Part shown: positions 24,933-34,596 of the stretch, piece by piece
Layout of the letters: every line of letters starts with the position of its first letter
Position numbering within the stretch: position 1 is the first letter of the stretch
From: an uncultured Lachnospiraceae bacterium
GTDB taxonomy: Bacteria > Bacillota > Clostridia > Lachnospirales > Lachnospiraceae
DNA: 64,000 nucleotides
Assembly: GCA_947630025.1 (NCBI GenBank)
Contig: CANRFZ010000001.1
Coordinates: 1-64,000, forward strand
Reading direction: 5' to 3'
Notes under the pieces: generated by a model
Seen by the model: the letters and a program-made list of their open reading frames with translations, nothing else
Told to the model about the DNA's origin: nothing
Database searches by the model: none
Position numbers and translations under genes: made by a program

Positions 24933-24998
24933 TATAATCCGTCTATACGCCCTGTAACCCACCTGTAGCCAACCCGTAGCCAATTTGTAACCTTCTAC
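24933..24998. repeat. six 11-bp tandem direct repeats after integrase
   Basis: Six units of 11 bases start with TA in strict register: TATAATCCGTC, TATACGCCCTG, TAACCCACCTG, TAGCCAACCCG, TAGCCAATTTG, TAACCTTCTAC. The units share TA--CC. They are placed just after the integrase stop, where arm-type integrase sites usually lie. The core attachment site must lie to the right of them, before about 25,090, but cannot be fixed without the left end. Confidence 0.7.
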
Positions 24999-25049
24999 CG
25001 TATTTTAAGTGCTTTTATCTTAACCTTAGAAACAATTCAGACAATAAGA

Positions 25050-25078
25050 AACCCCGAAAGCATGTTGCTTTCGGGGTT
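25050..25078 (-). terminator. intrinsic terminator of gdhA
   Basis: A 13-bp stem (AACCCCGAAAGCA with its complement) and a 3-base loop lie 12 bases beyond the gdhA stop, with TTTCTT on the minus strand after it. The element ends next to it, and this hairpin may mark or include the integration site. Confidence 0.8.
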
Positions 25079-25089
25079 CTCTCACTTTT

Positions 25090-26523
<1,434 letters not shown>

Positions 26524-26732
26524 TTAAAGCGTAAAAATTTCGGCCTTTTTTTTGGACAGATTGTACAACGATACTGACATCCTCTAATACGTGTATACAA
26601 CAGGTACTCCGTTCCTATCTCGACAGCCCGCACACTTACCGATGATGCCGGACACCCTTATTCTTCAATAGAGCTAGGCGCCTGCCGCGCTGCCGCTTGG
26701 CCTTGTCATTCTATGCTGCCATGCCCGCGCGG

Positions 26733-27164
26733 TCACAGATATCTCCGCAGGCGCTCGATGCTCTCCTGCTCCAGATCCACCAGCTCCTGCGCCAGCTCCA
26801 CCGACTCACCCGCCGCCAGACGGTTGTGCTGCAGCGTCTTCCATATCCCGGTGATCCCCCGGTGGCTGCTCTCGATCATCATCTCCGCCAGATGCCCTCT
26901 GCTGATGTTGAATGCGGTGCCCGCGTGGATGCTGCCTTTCCGCATGATCTCCTCCACCCGGCCCGTGCGGTACACCTGCCCTTCTTCCCGCAGAATCTCC
27001 TCCGTCGCTTTGTTATATAGCTGCGCGTAGCGGAGCGACTGCCGCGATAGCTGCAGCGAAAATTCGTCGTCCCCGATCTTGTCAAGGATGGTGTTGATCG
27101 TCATCATCCCCGCGCCGGCGCTATGCTGCACCTCCTGCAGTATCTTTTCGTCGTCATGTTTCAT
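26733..27164 (-). CDS. hypothetical helical protein (143 aa)
   Basis: The product looks like a four-helix protein with a conserved-looking Met/Glu/His content (EVQHSAGAGMMTINTILDKI, then KGSIHAGTAFNISRGHLAEM, then ESSHRGITGIWKTLQHNRLA). Such a pattern resembles ferritin-like bundles, but the metal-binding motif EExxH pairs are not clear. No function is assigned. GC-rich and in the host codon style. An ATGAGGG-type ribosome binding site precedes it. Confidence 0.7.
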   Translation of the reverse strand: MKHDDEKILQEVQHSAGAGMMTINTILDKIGDDEFSLQLSRQSLRYAQLYNKATEEILREEGQVYRTGRVEEIMRKGSIHAGTAFNISRGHLAEMMIESSHRGITGIWKTLQHNRLAAGESVELAQELVDLEQESIERLRRYL

Positions 27165-27218
27165 AAACCCTCATTCCTTTTCTAAAAATCTGCCAATGAA
27201 ACCGCCGCGGAGCTTCCC

Positions 27219-27255
27219 AAAGAAGAAAAAAAGAGCACGGAACTCTCCGCACTCT
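27219..27255 (-). terminator. terminator after SH3 protein gene
   Basis: On the minus strand an imperfect 11-bp stem (AAGAGTGCGGA with TCCGTGCTCTT, two mismatches) is followed by a T-rich tail, 33 bases beyond the stop of the SH3 protein gene. Confidence 0.6.
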
Positions 27256-27287
27256 TTAGCTTTGCCATGATGTAAAACTTTAATCAT

Positions 27288-28628
27288 CTACTCTACATAA
27301 TCGGATTTCACGTAGGCCGTCTGTCCCTTGTACTTGATCTTCGTCCAGCCGTCCGCCTGCTTCATCACAAGATCCAGCTTCTCGCCGATATAGGCCGTGC
27401 CCAGCTTCTCGGAATTTTCGCTGGCCGACGCGCGGATACGCACGTTCGCCGTGACGGTCACGGTGCCTGTCGCCTCGTCGGAAGCATTGTCGTCGGCGTC
27501 GTCATCCGCATCGCCGTCCGCCTGCGCCGTATCATCCTGATTCTCCGTATCCTGCGTGTCCGACTGGCTGTTGTCCGCAGTCTGGGTTTCGGAGGGCTCC
27601 AAATAATCGCTCTTGATGAACGCCTCCTGCCCTTCGTATTCGACTTTGCTCCAGCCGTTGCCTCTCGCTTCCAGCAGGGTAAACTCGTCGCCCACGGCTG
27701 CCTTGCCCAATTTATCGGCGGTCTCGCTATCGGAGCTTCTGATGTTGACCACTTCCGTGGCCTTCACCTTGGTCACCACCACGGCAGGCTCGTCCGCGGC
27801 GTCTCCCTGTCCGTCTCCCGCCTGCTGGCCGTCGTCCGTCTCCTGTCCTTCTCCGGTGTCCGTCTCGCTGCCCTCCGCCTTCGCCAGCGCCTCGCCGACG
27901 TTCTTGGAAATTTCCTCTCTCAGATCCACCAGAAATTTCTGCAGCTCCTCATCGCCGTCCACCATATCGTTGTAGGCGACGCTGACGGTGTTGTTCAGGT
28001 CGATGACATCGTCCTGCGTGTTGACACGTAGAATATAGTTGCGGGTGCTCTCGTCCCACTCCTCGTCCTCGTTAAAATAATACTCGCCGTTTTCGTTCTG
28101 GCAGACATAATATACTTTCAGGCCCGGCAGCGGTTTGTCATAGTCGTAAAACTTACACTCGTTATAGACATACGCCATGTATGTGTTTTCCTTGGGGCCG
28201 GGCTTGGTGTAGACTTCCAGCGTCGGATAGGACTCGATATATTTGCTCTGCTCCTGTATCCGCAGCGCCTCGGTGTCGTCCAGCCGATACCGCAGCCTGC
28301 CGATGGTTTCCGTGTCTCCCGCCGCCATCGCCGTATAATAGGTGTTGACCAGTTCGTTTACTTCCGGCACGGCGTTGGTCTCTAACGGCACATCCGGCAC
28401 GTCGATCTGCGGACTCGTCAGCTCCACCTGCTCGGCAGCCACCTGTTCCATGGCCGCCTCCTGCTCCTCCTTGTCCCGGTTGGCATTCACCGCGATCACA
28501 ATCGTAACAGCCACGCAGATCACGAGAGCCACGGGCATAATGATCCGCGAATAACGGAAAAGCCAGTTCTTCACCAGCTCCAGCTTGGCTTTGAGAAAAT
28601 CCCGTATATTATTATTAGACGTATTCAT
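27288..28628 (-). CDS. membrane-anchored protein with two SH3b domains
   Basis: This 446-residue protein starts with a basic segment and one membrane helix (about 30-48, IIMPVALVICVAVTIVIAV), then an Ala/Glu-rich stretch and a globular domain (about 85-235). Two bacterial SH3 domains follow: VVNIRSSDSETADKLGKAAV (about 290-345) and VRIRASASENSEKLGTAYIG (about 390-446), joined by Asp/Thr-rich linkers of low complexity. SH3b domains bind cell-wall peptides, so the protein probably faces the wall outside. The N-terminal domain is not recognised. ATGAGGGTTTT acts as the ribosome binding region. Confidence 0.82.
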   Translation of the reverse strand: MNTSNNNIRDFLKAKLELVKNWLFRYSRIIMPVALVICVAVTIVIAVNANRDKEEQEAAMEQVAAEQVELTSPQIDVPDVPLETNAVPEVNELVNTYYTAMAAGDTETIGRLRYRLDDTEALRIQEQSKYIESYPTLEVYTKPGPKENTYMAYVYNECKFYDYDKPLPGLKVYYVCQNENGEYYFNEDEEWDESTRNYILRVNTQDDVIDLNNTVSVAYNDMVDGDEELQKFLVDLREEISKNVGEALAKAEGSETDTGEGQETDDGQQAGDGQGDAADEPAVVVTKVKATEVVNIRSSDSETADKLGKAAVGDEFTLLEARGNGWSKVEYEGQEAFIKSDYLEPSETQTADNSQSDTQDTENQDDTAQADGDADDDADDNASDEATGTVTVTANVRIRASASENSEKLGTAYIGEKLDLVMKQADGWTKIKYKGQTAYVKSDYVE

Positions 28629-28749
28629 AAAACCCTCATTTCAGAGCTCCTGCGCAAAAATCAGCGCATCCGCACGATTTACACGCGAACCCTCATTCCT
28701 AAAAAACTGACTAATCTCCGTTGTCCATTCCGCATCGGACTTCAAAAAG

Positions 28750-28821
28750 TGCACCCGACAGGACTCGAACCTGCATCAAAGGCGTCGGAGGCCTACGTTT
28801 TATCCATTAGACTACGGGTGC
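28750..28821 (-). tRNA. tRNA-Arg (CCG)
   Basis: A 72-base cloverleaf on the minus strand: acceptor GCACCCG pairs with CGGGTGC, discriminator A, T arm CAGG-TTCGAGT-CCTG, and anticodon loop CTCCGAC giving anticodon CCG for codon CGG. The outer anticodon pair is U-U. CCA is not encoded. Confidence 0.95.
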
Positions 28822-28908
28822 CGGCTGCCCAAAATTGAATTATTACAATTTTGTTACAGTATGACTATCATACCACAAGCCGGCCCCATTGTCCAGTGAT
28901 GTAATGAT

Positions 28909-29799
28909 TTAACCTGAAATTTCCTCTATTTCTGCTTTTTTTCTACTGTATCGGTAGATCCGGTAGGACAGAATCTCCTCGGGATCAACCTGCGTCGTAT
29001 TCACCTCTCTCACCATCCGGCGGTAAAAATCATAGGGCTGCTCATGGTCGTCCGGCAGCAGTATGACCTCGTGGACGGAGCTCGGCAGAATCAGCAGATC
29101 GGTCTCCAGCCTGTCCGCCAGCCCCTTCATCTGCTCCGAGTACAACATGGCCGCCGCGCCGTTGAGCTTCGACCTGTTGGTCAACACGTACATGGAAAGC
29201 CTTGCGGAGGCCGGCGGCTCGCTGCCCGTGATCTCCTTTACCATCTGCCGCATCGGTATGAACAGTTCCGGCATCCCCCGGCGCATATTGCCGTGGGCGA
29301 TCCGGCCCAGTTCTTCCGCCGACTGCCGCCACAGGTCGAGGTGGCTATTGCGGATCAGGATGCTCGCCCGCCCCTGCCTGCTCTCCGCCAGCGAATAATA
29401 AAATACGATCGCCAGATCGCACCACTTAAAATGCGGCACGTCCGCCAGCAGCTCCGGGTTCCGCTCGTAGTTGATGAGCTTATAAAAAATATGGTTCCTG
29501 ACATACCCGAAATCCCGGAATCTGTCCACGTCGAAGCTGATGTTCGCCATCTGCTCGCGGTAGAGCTGCACGATATCCGTCACGATCCCCTGCAGGCTCC
29601 TGCCCTCCTCGCGGTACATCCGGTACGGTTCCTCCAGATAAATGGTGGGAGACATCTTATCCGACTCCCGCATCATGATGACGCCCGTCAGGTGGATGCC
29701 GTTGTTCTTGGTGACGTCCCTCGTCTTTACTTCGTAGTCCGGCCCCATTTCCCTGCGGAGCAGTAACGTTACGTTTTCAATAAATTCCTGATATTCCAT
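28909..29799 (-). CDS. DUF5688 family protein
   Basis: The 297-residue product (start at the ATG 29799, MEYQEFIENV) follows the DUF5688 pattern common in Lachnospiraceae: an N-terminal helix, then VKTRDVTKNNGIHLTGVIMM, YLEEPYRMYREEGRSLQGIV, and in the C-terminal half YVLTNRSKLNGAAAMLYSEQ. Family members have no known function. AGAGGG precedes this ATG at proper spacing. A longer frame from 29880 would add an apparent hydrophobic segment that is unlikely to be translated. Confidence 0.8.
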   Translation of the reverse strand: MEYQEFIENVTLLLRREMGPDYEVKTRDVTKNNGIHLTGVIMMRESDKMSPTIYLEEPYRMYREEGRSLQGIVTDIVQLYREQMANISFDVDRFRDFGYVRNHIFYKLINYERNPELLADVPHFKWCDLAIVFYYSLAESRQGRASILIRNSHLDLWRQSAEELGRIAHGNMRRGMPELFIPMRQMVKEITGSEPPASARLSMYVLTNRSKLNGAAAMLYSEQMKGLADRLETDLLILPSSVHEVILLPDDHEQPYDFYRRMVREVNTTQVDPEEILSYRIYRYSRKKAEIEEISG

Positions 29800-29911
29800 T
29801 TTCCCTCTTTCCCATTCTCTCCGGGCCAAAAGGTAAAACAGTAAAATAGCAAAAAAGACAATGGGTACTGACGTATCCACTGTCTTATAGGCTTAGACGA
29901 TATCCGCACGT

Positions 29912-30469
29912 TTATACTCTCGACAGATATTCTCCGGTTCTGGTGTCGATCTTGATCACTTCACCCTGATCCACGAACAACGGCACCATAACCTTCGCGC
30001 CGGTCTCCACGATCGCCGGCTTCGTAGCGCCGGTAGCCGTATCGCCCTTGAATCCCGGCTCTGTATCGGTGATCTGCAGCTCCACGAACAACGGCGGCTC
30101 GATGGCGAACACGTTACCGTTGTAGGAGCAGACCTTAACCATCTCGTTCTCCTTGACAAACTTCAGCGCGTCGCCCACCGTATCGCTATTGAGAGCGATC
30201 TGGTCGTAGGTCTCCGTATCCATGAAATTATACAGATCCCCGTCCGCATACAAATACTGCATATCTTTTCTGTCAATACGCGCCTGCGGGCATTTCTCGG
30301 TAGGTCTGAAGGTTTTCTCCACAACGCCGCCGTTGATGATGTTTTTCAGCTTTGTCCTCACGAAAGCCGCGCCTTTGCCGGGCTTTACGTGCTGGAACTC
30401 CATGATCTGATATACGTTCCCTTCAAACTCAATGGTAATGCCATTTCTGAAATCACCTGCTGAGATCAT
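29912..30469 (-). CDS. efp: elongation factor P
   Basis: The 185-residue protein is EF-P, which enters the ribosomal E site and relieves stalling at polyproline. The three KOW/OB domains are intact: [20 protein letters not shown] with Lys32 (the usual modified position) in PGKGAAF, then [15 protein letters not shown] and [24 protein letters not shown]. The length is normal. It is upstream of the DUF5688 gene. Confidence 0.97.
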   Translation of the reverse strand: MISAGDFRNGITIEFEGNVYQIMEFQHVKPGKGAAFVRTKLKNIINGGVVEKTFRPTEKCPQARIDRKDMQYLYADGDLYNFMDTETYDQIALNSDTVGDALKFVKENEMVKVCSYNGNVFAIEPPLFVELQITDTEPGFKGDTATGATKPAIVETGAKVMVPLFVDQGEVIKIDTRTGEYLSRV

Positions 30470-30574
30470 AAACGAATCCTCCTAAACATTCACAATTATA
30501 ATTCTTCCTTAGTTTATACTATATAATCCGATTTTTCAACCTTTTTCTGGGAAAAGCAAAAACTTTTTTGTCCG

Positions 30575-30628
30575 GGCGCCGTCACAACGACAGAATGCGG
30601 CATCTAGGCGCCGTCACAACGACAGAAT
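30575..30628. repeat. 22-bp direct repeats at aroQ 3' end
   Basis: GGCGCCGTCACAACGACAGA plus AT occurs at 30575-30596 and again at 30607-30628, 32 bases apart. The second copy overlaps the last codons and stop of aroQ, so the end of the gene has been duplicated downstream. Confidence 0.8.
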
Positions 30629-31042
30629 ATAGTCGATCGCCTCCAGATACCCCTCCAGACCGTGGCCGTAAATCTGTCTGTCGCAGACGGGCGCCGTCAC
30701 GGAGACCTGACGGAACGCCTCCCGCTCCATGATATTGGAAATATGGATCTCCACCTTCGGCACCGTGATGCTGGCCAGCGCGTCCCGGATGGCGTAGCTG
30801 TAATGCGTGTACGCGCCGGGATTGATCACGATGCCCTCCGTGCCGTCGAAATAGGCGTCTTGGATGCGGTCGATAATCGCCCCCTCGTGGTTGCTCTGAA
30901 AGACCTCGATCCCGCAGCCCATCTCCTGCCCTTTCGCCGCGATCATCGCCAGCAGGTCGTCATAGTTTTTCGTGCCGTACACGTTTTTTTCCCGGATTCC
31001 CAGAAAATTGATATTCGGTCCGTTGATGACAAGCAGCTTCAT
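30614..31042 (-). CDS. aroQ: 3-dehydroquinate dehydratase type II
   Basis: The enzyme of about 142 residues removes water from 3-dehydroquinate in the shikimate pathway. LLVINGPNINFLGIREKNVY, FQSNHEGAIIDRIQDAYFDG, INPGAYTHYSYAIRDAL and KVEIHISNIMEREAFRQVS match the type II dehydratase, including catalytic Tyr in NVYG and His in EIHIS. I start at the ATG 31042, which has GGAGGG upstream and overlaps the aroK stop as ATGA; a longer frame has no support. It ends the aroE-aroK-aroQ operon. Confidence 0.95.
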   Translation of the reverse strand: MKLLVINGPNINFLGIREKNVYGTKNYDDLLAMIAAKGQEMGCGIEVFQSNHEGAIIDRIQDAYFDGTEGIVINPGAYTHYSYAIRDALASITVPKVEIHISNIMEREAFRQVSVTAPVCDRQIYGHGLEGYLEAIDYILSL

Positions 31043-31569
31043 AATTCCCTCCGTTTCTCCGCTTCGGCCAGACTGTCCGCTATCTCGTCCAGAATCTGCC
31101 CGAAATCCCTGTCGTCCACCTCGATCACCCGATCCGCCGCCTGCCTGTATATTCCGTCGCGGTCGGCCAGCATATCCCGTATCCGGCCCAGCGGATCGTC
31201 GCACTGCAGCAGCGGGCGCGTGGTGTCATGCTTCACTCTCTCATAGATCGTGCCGGCCTCCGCCTTCAGATAAAAGACCTGCCCCAGTCTGTGCAGAAGC
31301 GCCCGGTTTTCCTCCCGCAGCGGCAGGCCGCCGCCCACCGAGATGATCCGTCCGCCGGGATTGTCCAGCAGCCGCTTGAGGCAGTCGGTTTCCATGTCGC
31401 GGAAACGCGCCTCCCCCTCTTGGGCAAAGATCTCCGAGATCGTCCTCTTTTGTTCCTTTTCGATCTCTTTATCCGTGTCTATGACGGGCATCCGCAGCCG
31501 GTAGGACAGCCTGAGCCCCACCGTCGTCTTGCCGCTCCCCATAAACCCGATCAGTATCACGTTATCCAT
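31039..31569 (-). CDS. aroK: shikimate kinase
   Basis: The 176-residue kinase uses ATP to make shikimate 3-phosphate. The Walker A GFMGSGKTT is at residues 8-16, DTDKEIE and the RFRDMET and SVGGGLP segments match substrate-binding parts of AroK, and TTRPLLQ marks the lid. It overlaps aroE by eight bases and aroQ by four. Confidence 0.96.
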   Translation of the reverse strand: MDNVILIGFMGSGKTTVGLRLSYRLRMPVIDTDKEIEKEQKRTISEIFAQEGEARFRDMETDCLKRLLDNPGGRIISVGGGLPLREENRALLHRLGQVFYLKAEAGTIYERVKHDTTRPLLQCDDPLGRIRDMLADRDGIYRQAADRVIEVDDRDFGQILDEIADSLAEAEKRREL

Positions 31570-32428
31570 GTATCCGCTCCTTTAACTTCCCGTAGACCGT
31601 CTGCGCATCCTGCTCGGACACCGCCTGGCCGTTCCACAGTTCGTAGGCGATGATACCCTGATACAATAGCATTTTCAACCCATTGTACGCCCTGCCGCCG
31701 TGGGCCCGGACGAGACGCATAAACTTCGTCTCCCATGGATTGTAAATCAGGTCAAAGCCGACGGCGACCTTTTCATAGAAAGCGTCCTCACCGATCACCA
31801 CTTCATCCGCATGGGGCGCCAGTCCCACGGAAGTGCCCTGAATCGCCAGATAGCCGCTGCCGGGAATATCTCTGTAATCGCCCAGCGCCATCGGCACGAT
31901 CACTTCCCTGCCCGCCGCGCGGTTCACCTCCGCCGCCACCAGCCGCGCCCGATCAACCGTGCGGTTTAACAGATACACCGTATCCGCGCCCTTGACCGCG
32001 CACAGATAGGCCACCGCCCTCGCCGCGCCGCCTGCGCCCAGCAGGATAATCCGCTCTCCGCCGATGCGGATGCCCTCGCCCGCCATAGCGCGGTAGAGCC
32101 CTTCCATATCCGTATTGTAGCCTTTGTAGCCTCCGTCTGTCCTGACCAGCGTGTTGACCGCCCCGATCGCTTCCGCCAGCTCGTCCGTCGCCGTCAGGCA
32201 GCCGATGACCTCGCTCTTGTAGGGCACCGTCACGTTCAGCCCCAGAATCTGCAGCGCGTAAGCGCCCGCTACGGCCTGCGCCACCTGTCCCGCCTGCACC
32301 GGAAAAGGCACATACACCAGATCATGCCCCATCAGCCCGGCCAGCGTGTTATGTATCACCGGAGACAGCGTATGCTCCACCGGATTGCCGATCAGCCCGC
32401 ACAGTTTCGTCTTTCCGCCAATTTCCAT
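31562..32428 (-). CDS. aroE: shikimate dehydrogenase
   Basis: The product, about 288 residues, reduces 3-dehydroshikimate with NADPH. Visible are GNPVEHTLSPVIHNT (shikimate binding), LNVTVPYKSEV with the catalytic Lys, YNTDMEGL and the NADPH-binding LLGAGGAARAVAYL and NRTVDRARLV. I start at MEIGGKTKLCG (32428); the frame can open earlier inside a dispersed repeat but that is unlikely to be translated. A dispersed repeat (32441-32583) abuts the start region. Confidence 0.95.
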   Translation of the reverse strand: MEIGGKTKLCGLIGNPVEHTLSPVIHNTLAGLMGHDLVYVPFPVQAGQVAQAVAGAYALQILGLNVTVPYKSEVIGCLTATDELAEAIGAVNTLVRTDGGYKGYNTDMEGLYRAMAGEGIRIGGERIILLGAGGAARAVAYLCAVKGADTVYLLNRTVDRARLVAAEVNRAAGREVIVPMALGDYRDIPGSGYLAIQGTSVGLAPHADEVVIGEDAFYEKVAVGFDLIYNPWETKFMRLVRAHGGRAYNGLKMLLYQGIIAYELWNGQAVSEQDAQTVYGKLKERIHG

Positions 32429-32440
32429 AGGAATCCCCAA

Positions 32441-32583
32441 TCCGGAGCGTTTACTCGACAGGGGCAAAAGTGAATTCCTTCGGAATTAACTTTGCCATCA
32501 GGGGAATTTGTGACGCTCCGACACAAATTCTTAAACATACAAGGTTTGTTTTGTGAAACAATCAGCACATCCGTGTGATTTTT
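32441..32583. repeat. dispersed repeat family A, copy 1 (before aroE)
   Basis: This shares a long block with 40362-40505 and 59812-59902: TCCGGAGCGTTTAC, AATTCCTTCGGAATTAACTT, GCCATCAGG-GAATTTGTGACG and CAATCAGCACAT. It holds several hairpins (AATTCC/GGAATT, AATTTGTG/CACAAATT, CACA/TGTG). It lies just upstream of the aroE start, in the minus orientation. Confidence 0.85.
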
Positions 32584-32599
32584 CACACTGATCCTCACT

Positions 32600-33121
32600 T
32601 TATCTGAGCCGCGCATAACGTCCCGCGGAGCGCCTATAAAAAAATAGCACCACCCGCTCCAGCCTGCGTTTCAACACGATCTGGATTTCTTCCTTCGGGT
32701 GGATCGGCTTCACGAGCCACGTCCGGATGCCGGCCTTCTTCGCGCCCCAGACGTCCGTAAAAAGCTGATCTCCCACGAACATCGTAGTCTCCGGCGTGGT
32801 TCCCATCCGCTCCATGGCCAGACGGTAACTGCGCGCCGCCGGTTTCCCTGCTTTATAAATATACCGGGAGTGCACGCTGTCGTTAAACATCTTCACCCGC
32901 GGCTCCTTGTTGTTGGACAGAAGCAGGCTCTCGAACCCGATGCGTCGCAGCCGTTCAAACAACGCCATGCTCCGCCCGTCCGCCGGCGCGCCGTGGGGCA
33001 CCAGCGTGTTGTCGATGTCAAAGATAATGCCGCGGTAGCCCTGTTCATACAACCGCTCGTAATCGATTTCATAGGCGGAATCCAGATACTCGTCCGGATA
33101 AAACCGTTCCAAAAACGCCAT
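32600..33121 (-). CDS. YqeG-family HAD phosphatase
   Basis: The product of about 173 residues is a HAD IIIA-type phosphatase with motif I FDIDNTLV, motif II LLSNN, Lys in KAGKPAARS and motif IV FVGDQLFTDVWGAK. YqeG-type enzymes dephosphorylate phosphatidylglycerol phosphate or sugar phosphates in some bacteria; the substrate here is not known. The ATG at 33121 has GGAGG upstream; the longer frame is less likely. It leads into the aroE region. Confidence 0.85.
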   Translation of the reverse strand: MAFLERFYPDEYLDSAYEIDYERLYEQGYRGIIFDIDNTLVPHGAPADGRSMALFERLRRIGFESLLLSNNKEPRVKMFNDSVHSRYIYKAGKPAARSYRLAMERMGTTPETTMFVGDQLFTDVWGAKKAGIRTWLVKPIHPKEEIQIVLKRRLERVVLFFYRRSAGRYARLR

Positions 33122-33294
33122 AAATCCTCCACGGCACCCCGCATGACCACAAGACGCTCCCGCACACTTTGCCCGCCGCAGTGCGGCAGGCGGTACGGCA
33201 GCCCGCCATACGTAAGATGCCTGATACATATATAAAACCCCTTACATACCTACAATGCAAGAGGTTTTCGGTTCCGGCCCTTTCTTTGTCCGGT

Positions 33295-33564
33295 TCACAG
33301 GTTCTTTACGATCCTGTTATATCTGGCGGCAAAGAAAATCCGTATGATATTGGCCAATAGCATCAGCAGGATATCCCACATCAGGAAAGCGTACATCCTG
33401 CCCTGAAGCGCCTGATACCAAGCCTCGTCCTGCCATAGCTTGCCGCCAAAGAAAAGGAACAGAACGCTAAAAAGCGCCACGACCAGAAAAATCCACCGAA
33501 AAACATTGGCTACCGTCATCGGCACGCTGGCCTTGGCTACAATCTCTTTCTCCTGTTCCGTCAT
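33295..33564 (-). CDS. small membrane protein with two helices
   Basis: About 89 residues with two membrane helices (VFRWIFLVVALFSVLFLFFG and FLMWDILLMLLANIIRIFF) and short polar ends. I place the start at the ATG 33564 with GGGAG upstream, although another ATG at 33579 is possible. No family is recognised. It lies between the YqeG and nrdR genes on the same strand. Confidence 0.65.
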   Translation of the reverse strand: MTEQEKEIVAKASVPMTVANVFRWIFLVVALFSVLFLFFGGKLWQDEAWYQALQGRMYAFLMWDILLMLLANIIRIFFAARYNRIVKNL

Positions 33565-33649
33565 ACCGTTCACTCCCATGCCCGCACCGGGGCGTTTCTT
33601 CGGCTTCCGCCGGACTGCCTGCGCGTTGCCTGCACGTCCGCGGGAGAGC

Positions 33650-34105
33650 CTAGTTATTGTCCAGTACCTTTTTCAGCTCGTCCATAAACGTATTGATATC
33701 TTTAAACTCACGGTACACGGAGGCAAATCTGACATAAGCCACCGCCTCCAGATCTTTCAGCTTGTTCATCACCAGTTCGCCGATGACCTGGCTGGGGATC
33801 TCCTTTTCCTCCCTATTAAAAATCTCCGTCTCCACCTCGTCGATGAGCTGGTTGATCTGCGATGCGCTGATCGGACGCTTGTGGCACGCCCGCAGCACGC
33901 CGGCCTCGATCTTGGAGCGGTCGTAAGTCTCCCGGTTGTTGTCCTTCTTGATGATGATTAACGGAATCGTCTCCACCTTTTCATAAGTGGTAAAGCGCTT
34001 GTCGCACTCGTCGCAGACACGCCGCCTGCGGATGGAATTGTTATCCTCGGCAGGTCTGCTGTCGATCACTCGGGTATTTTCATGGCCGCAAAAAGGGCAT
34101 TTCAT
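33650..34105 (-). CDS. nrdR: transcriptional repressor NrdR
   Basis: The 151-residue ATP-cone repressor of ribonucleotide reductase genes. The zinc ribbon uses Cys3, Cys6, Cys31 and Cys34 (MKCPFCGHEN, RRRVCDECDKRF), followed by the ATP-cone domain with IIIKKDNNRETYDRSKIEAG and VYREFKDINTFMDEL. It binds NrdR boxes when loaded with ATP/dATP. A consensus promoter and one NrdR-like box lie upstream, which suggests control of its own gene. Confidence 0.97.
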   Translation of the reverse strand: MKCPFCGHENTRVIDSRPAEDNNSIRRRRVCDECDKRFTTYEKVETIPLIIIKKDNNRETYDRSKIEAGVLRACHKRPISASQINQLIDEVETEIFNREEKEIPSQVIGELVMNKLKDLEAVAYVRFASVYREFKDINTFMDELKKVLDNN

Positions 34106-34138
34106 CTGGGATTCCTCCTAAGTATCTCAATTTGTATA

Positions 34139-34154
34139 ACCCAACATCTAGTGT
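34139..34154 (-). promoter_or_regulatory. NrdR box-like operator upstream of nrdR
   Basis: Read on the minus strand ACACTAGATGTTGGGT matches the NrdR box pattern (ACACwAtATnTTGtGT) at most positions. It lies just downstream of the -10 of the nrdR promoter. A weaker second half at the usual 31-bp distance overlaps the -10 region. It is inferred; NrdR boxes usually come in pairs. Confidence 0.55.
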
Positions 34155-34173
34155 GTTATACCTGAACATACTC

Positions 34174-34202
34174 ATTATATCCACTTTTTGCTATTATGTC
34201 AA
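34174..34202 (-). promoter_or_regulatory. nrdR promoter, consensus
   Basis: On the minus strand TTGACA (34202-34197) and TATAAT (34179-34174) are separated by exactly 17 bases, a consensus sigma-A promoter. Confidence 0.85.
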
Positions 34203-34321
34203 CTATTTTATGGAAACCTAAAGCAAGCTCAACGCAAGTTCAAAAACAAACGTTACATCAGGCGGACGCCAAACGGAAAACCAGCCGAAAGCGAAACCGA
34301 AGTTCCAAAGGAACGCCTGTT

Positions 34322-34558
34322 TTAAAGGTTGATGTCCACAATGATCAGATCCGGCCCGATCTGCTTGATATCCTTGTAGCGGATCACATAATCGGAATCA
34401 CTGCTTCCGAACAGGCCGCACCATCTGCTCTCTCCGGGAACAACCAGCTTAAAGATCTGCCCCGTGCACTCGTCAAACTCAAAATCGCTTACTTTGCCTA
34501 GCTTCTGACAGTTTTTCAGATTGATGACTTCTTTCTTTTTTAATTCCGAAAATAACAT
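34322..34558 (-). CDS. YlmC/YmxH-family sporulation protein (PRC-barrel)
   Basis: About 78 residues, a single PRC-barrel domain: LFSELKKKEVINLKNCQKLG, GKVSDFEFDECTGQIFKLVV and IKQIGPDLIIVDI. The family is common in spore-forming Firmicutes and lies beside sporulation or division genes; its molecular role is unknown. GGAGG lies before the ATG at 34558. The Fic-protein gene ends 38 bases upstream. Confidence 0.85.
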   Translation of the reverse strand: MLFSELKKKEVINLKNCQKLGKVSDFEFDECTGQIFKLVVPGESRWCGLFGSSDSDYVIRYKDIKQIGPDLIIVDINL

Positions 34559-34596
34559 GGCAGCCTCCGGGCTTTTTAGGATAAGATATGCAGCCG

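Noticed and set aside
28655-28695. A fourth full copy of repeat family A before the SH3 protein gene
   Set aside because: Only a short stretch (AATCAGCGCATCCGCACGAT) resembles copies 1 and 2, too little for a confident copy.
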